A stretch of 64,000 bases of DNA from contig NZ_BAFR01000199.1 in the NCBI RefSeq assembly GCF_000308435.1, positions 1-64,000 on the forward strand. Direction: 5' to 3'. Below are positions 60,204 through 64,000 of this stretch, one piece after another (position 1 is the first letter of the stretch; every line of letters starts with the position of its first letter). The DNA comes from Nocardia araoensis NBRC 100135. Lineage in GTDB: Bacteria > Actinomycetota > Actinomycetes > Mycobacteriales > Mycobacteriaceae. The notes under the pieces were generated by a model that was not told where the DNA came from, ran no database searches, and saw nothing but the letters and a program-made list of their open reading frames with translations. A program made the translations under genes and the position numbers.

Positions 60204-63200
60204 CTGTGCGTCTCCTTCGTCTCCAGCCACCTCCGCAGCACCGGCCCGATCACCGCCAGTGCCTCCGGCGTTGTCATCGCGGAGTGCGCGCAGCGCAGCT
60301 CGTGGTCGTGGACGGCGCCGGTGACGTACGGCTCCCAGGCGTCGGCGCGCCGGTCGGGATCGGCCCGGTTGACCGGGTCGTCGCCCGCGCTGAAGAACAG
60401 CAGGTCGCCGTCGAACGGGCGAGGCCGGAAGCTGTGCGCGAGCACGGTGCCGTTGTGGTAGCCCGCGTAGAGCCGCTCCAGATGCTCGACGGTCAACGCC
60501 GCGAACGGCCCGGACCGGGAGCGCAGCAGCTCGGCCGCCTCGCGCAGGCTCATGCCGGGATCGATCTGCGCGCCGAGTTCGTCGCTGCCGAACTCTCCGA
60601 CGATCTCCGCGACGCTCGGGGTCGCCTGGTCGAGCAGTTCGTCGGACAGGCGGTAGCTGTCCATCATCGACAGCAGCGCGACCTCCTCGCCCGCCTCTTG
60701 CAGCTGAACCGCCATCTCCTGCGCGATCAGTCCGCCGAGCGACCAGCCGAGTAAGTGGTAGGGCCCCTCCGGCTGAATTTCCTTGATGGCGGCCACGTAG
60801 TGGCTCGCGGCCTCGTCGATCGACTCGTAGCCGTCCTGCCCGGCCGCGTGCGGTGCCTGCACCCCGTACACCGGCCGGTCCGCGGGCAGGTGCGCGAGCA
60901 ATCCCGAATAGCACCAGGACAGACCGATCGCCGGATGCACGCAGAACAGCGGCGCCCGGCTCGCCGCGGTGCGCGGCCGGATCGGCAGCACCGGCGCCAG
61001 CATCGCCGCCACCGCGGCGCCCGAGGTCGCGCCCGCGCCGTCCAACCGCGCCGCGATGGCCGCGGGCGTCGCGTCGCCGAACATCAACTGCACCGGCAGG
61101 TCGATTCCCGCCTCCCGCAGCCGCGCGACGACTTTCGTGGCCAGGAGCGAGTTGCCGCCGAGCTCGAAGAAGCCGTCGTCCGCGCCCACCGACTCCACAC
61201 CGAGTACCTCGGCGAAGGCCGCGCACAGCGCCTCCTCCGTCGGGGTGGACGGCGCCCGATAGCCCTCGCCCGCGGTGAACACCGGTTCCGGCAGCTTCGC
61301 CCGATCCAGCTTGCCCACCGGGCTCAGCGGAATCTCGTCGAGCAGCATGATCGATTGCGGGACCATGTAATTCGGCACCAGCCCGGCCACATGCCCGGAG
61401 AGCTCGGCCGCGGTGAGCGGCACGCCGTCGCGCGGCTTCACATACGACACCAGCGCGGTCGCGCCTGCCGGGGTGCGATGCCCGATGGTGGTCGAGAACG
61501 CCACCCCGCCGTGGCGGGCGAGCGCGGCGTCGATCTCGCCGAGTTCGATGCGGAAACCGCGGATCTTGACCTGATGGTCGGTGCGGCCGACGTACTCGAT
61601 CTCCGGCCCGGCGTCCGCCGACGGCGCGTGGTCGCGCGACCCGGCCCACCAGCGCACCAGATCGCCGGTGCGGTACATCCGCTCCCCCGGTTTGCCGAAC
61701 GGGTTGGCGACGAACCGTTGAGCGGTCAGACCAGGACGGTTCAGGTAGCCGCGGGCCAACGCGTCACCGGACAGGTGCAGCTCGCCGGTCACCCCGAGCG
61801 GAGCCGGATGCAGCCGCGCGTCGAGGATCGCGGCGTTGACGCCGCGAATGGGTCCGCCGATGGTGATCGGCTCGCCGGGTGTCATCGGCTGCGAGATCAC
61901 CGTGACGATGGTGGTCTCGGTCGGGCCGTAGACGTTGTACAGATTGCGGTCCGGCGCCCACCTGGTCACCAGGTCCGGGGGCAGCGCCTCACCGCCGACC
62001 AGCACGTGCTGCAACTCGGGCAGACCGCGAGGGTCGACCGTGCCGAGCGCGGAGGTGGTGATGAACGCGTGGGTGATCCGCTCCGTGGCGAAGACCTCCC
62101 GCAGTTCGTCGCCGCCGACCACACCGCTGGGCGTGATCACCAGGGTCGCCGCACCGCCGAGGGACAACAGCAGATCGAGCATCGCGGCGTCGAAGCTCGG
62201 CGTCGCGAAGTGCAGTACCCGGCACCCCGGCTGCACGTCGAACCGGTGGGCGGTCTCGGCGGCGAAGTTCGACAATCCACCGTGGGTGACCATCACGCCC
62301 TTCGGCGTTCCGGTGGATCCGGACGTGTAGATGACGTACGCGGGGTTGTCGATCCGCAGCGGAGCCAGGCGCTCCGCGTCGGCGATCGGCACGTCCGGCG
62401 CGTCGAGCACCCGGCGGCGGAACGCCGGATCGTCGAGCACGATCCACTCCGCGCCCTCGGGCAACTCGCCGCGATAGCCCGCGAGCGTGATACCAAGGGC
62501 CGCACCGGAATCCGACAGCATGTGCGCGATGCGCTGCTTCGGGTACAGCGGGTCGACCGGCACGAACGCCGCTCCGGCCTTGGCCACCGCGAGCACCGTC
62601 GCCACCGACTCGATCGACCGCGGAATACCCAGTGCCACCAGCGTTTCCGGGCCGACGCCACGAGCGATCAGCACGCGCGCCAGCCGGTTGGTCCAGCGAT
62701 CCAGGGCGTCGTAGGTCACCTCGGTGCCGTCGGAGACCAGGGCGATGCCCGCCCGGTCGACGCTCGCGGCCCGCTCGAACACTTCGGGGAAGGTGATCGG
62801 CCGGTCCGGTTTGGCCCCGCGCACCGGAGCCAGCCCCGACCACTCGGCGGGATCGAGCACTTCCAGATCGCCCACCGGGGTGGTGGGGCTGGCGGCGATC
62901 GCGGCAAGCAGGCGGGTCAGGCGCTTGCCGAGCCGCTGCGCGGTCGGCTCGTCGAACAGGTCCATCGCGTAGTTCACCGCCACCGTGATACCGGCCGGAT
63001 CACGGTGCGGGGTCTGCGTTTCGGTCAAGGTGAACTGGAGATCGAACTTGGCGATCCCGGTGTCGATGTCGGCCGCCTCGATGTGCAGGCCGGGCAGGTC
63101 CAGGCCGCCGACCGGCTCGTTGCGCACCGAGAGCATCACCTGGAACATCGGATGATGCGCCTGGGACCTGGCCGGGTTGAGCACCTCCACCAGGCGTTCG

Positions 63201-64000
63201 AACGGCAGGTCCGCGTGGGCGAAGGCGTCCAGGTCGGATTCGCGCACTCCGTGCAGCAGATCGGTGAACCGCGCGCCAGGGTCGATCCGCGTGCGCAGCA
63301 CCAGGGTGTTGACGAACATGCCGACCAGCCGGTCCAGCGCGGGATGGCCGCGGCCCGCGATCGGAGTACCGACGGTGATGTCGTCGGTAGCGGTCATCCG
63401 ATGCAGTAGCACCGCGAGCGCGGCGTGCAGGACCATGAAGAGGCTGACGTTGTTGCTGCCCGCGATCATCCGCAGCTCGCGGTGGGTCACCGGGTCCACC
63501 GCGCACTCCACGGTGCCGCCCCGGTAGGACGGAGCGGGCGGACGCGGCCGGTCGGCGGGCACGGTCAGCAACTCGGGGATGCCGTCCAGGGTGCGTCGCC
63601 AGTACTCCAGCTGCCTGCTCACCGCCGAGTCGGGGTCGTCCTCGCTGCCCAGCACGTCCTGCTGCCACAGGGTGTAGTCGGCGTACTGGACCTCGGGCTC
63701 CGCCCAGTCCGGCGCGGCGCCGCCGCAGGCCGCGCGGTAGGCGACGGCGACGTCGGCGGCCAGCGGCTCGAGCGACCATCCGTCCATCGCGATGTGATGC
63801 ACCACGACGACGAGCACGTGCTGCGCGGGCTCGCCGATCGGCACCGAGATCAGCGCCGCGCGGATCGGCACGGTGGCGGCCAGATCGAATCCCGGTGCGG
63901 CGAAACGTCGCACGGCGGTCTCGACCTCTTCCGGGCGCACCGTCATCCGCGTCAGCGAGATCGCCGCCTCGGCCGGGTCGAGCACGACCTGTGCGGGTGC
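60200..64000 (-). CDS. NRPS terminal module (C-A-PCP-TE), 5' end outside window
   Basis: 1266 codons lie inside the window and the frame is open past 64000. Order: condensation domain (VVHHIAMDGWS active site near 63790), adenylation domain (YTSGSTGTPKGVMVTH, YNVYGPTETT, MYRTGDLVRW, PVGKLDRAKL), carrier (DGFFELGGNSLLA, phosphopantetheine Ser near 61150), thioesterase (LLGWSLGGLIAQ). There is no epimerase or methyltransferase. By ungapped alignment to GrsA the specificity residues read D-A-L-F-L-G-V-I-V-K, which suggests a hydrophobic aliphatic amino acid. The thioesterase means this is the chain-releasing module. Translationally coupled to the exporter genes. Confidence 0.95.

Noticed and set aside
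60755..63409. 884-codon plus-strand frame across the NRPS gene
   Set aside because: Antisense of a GC-rich NRPS gene; product is rich in Arg, His and Gly without any domain.

Overview
The window is high-GC actinobacterial DNA, most likely from Nocardia or a close mycolic-acid relative. Pointers are RbpA, a DUF3068/PorA-type envelope protein, a fused (R)-hydratase of the HadAB type, tandem IdeR-like iron boxes, a CYP157-like P450, a fused branched-chain-type ABC transporter and an NRPS module. The genus is inference from family content; no rRNA or tRNA gene was seen.

Region 1, about 1-30 kb, is accessory and scarred. Working genes (membrane proteins, TetR/MarR/PucR/AraC regulators, a cupin, an NmrA-like reductase, a Tat-like HD protein, a DUF3068 protein) alternate with wreckage. 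I see remnants of five transposase types (IS3, IS21, an unassigned DDE type, IS701, IS256) and broken host genes: a truncated ABM gene, a DUF4345 gene fused to a headless ketosteroid isomerase, a deleted GlxA regulator, a DUF2269 fragment, a metallo-beta-lactamase gene with one nonsense codon, a ROK gene without its core and an AraC tail. The intact parts are a four-gene CoA-linked operon (FAA hydrolase, thiolase-like protein, acyl-CoA ligase, cyclase; 9996-14405) opposite a PucR-type regulator, a solute-uptake ABC operon with two permeases and one ATPase fused in one 896-residue protein, and two P450 genes, one without the ExxR motif.

Region 2, about 30-46 kb, is orderly. It has a mosaic XRE/MmyB regulator, membrane and secreted proteins, catalase, a fused MaoC dehydratase, and a signalling set (receiver-PP2C phosphatase, CHASE3 histidine kinase, Rcp-type receiver, RsbW-like kinase) next to a MerR/HspR-like regulator and Hsp20. 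Then come a cold-shock protein, a Tat-exported GMC oxidoreductase, a MaoC hydratase behind a FadD remnant, and an iron-storage pair (Bfd, bacterioferritin) behind two abutting IdeR-like boxes.

Region 3, about 46-64 kb, holds a patatin, an FtsX/ATPase exporter with a zinc-ribbon TetR regulator opposite, small DUF genes, HdeD, a family 9 glycosyltransferase, an ArsR regulator, an M23 peptidase, a zinc-ribbon protein and rbpA. It ends in a minus-strand operon running out of the window: a terminal NRPS module (C-A-PCP-TE) translationally coupled to a DrrA/DrrB-type exporter, which probably exports the peptide. Perfect GC-rich hairpins separate many converging genes.

I found no convincing wholly new system. 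The best candidates for new biology are the PucR-linked CoA operon, the P450 pair with its degenerate neighbourhood, the mosaic regulator at 30.5-31.4 kb, and the unidentified peptide of the NRPS locus.
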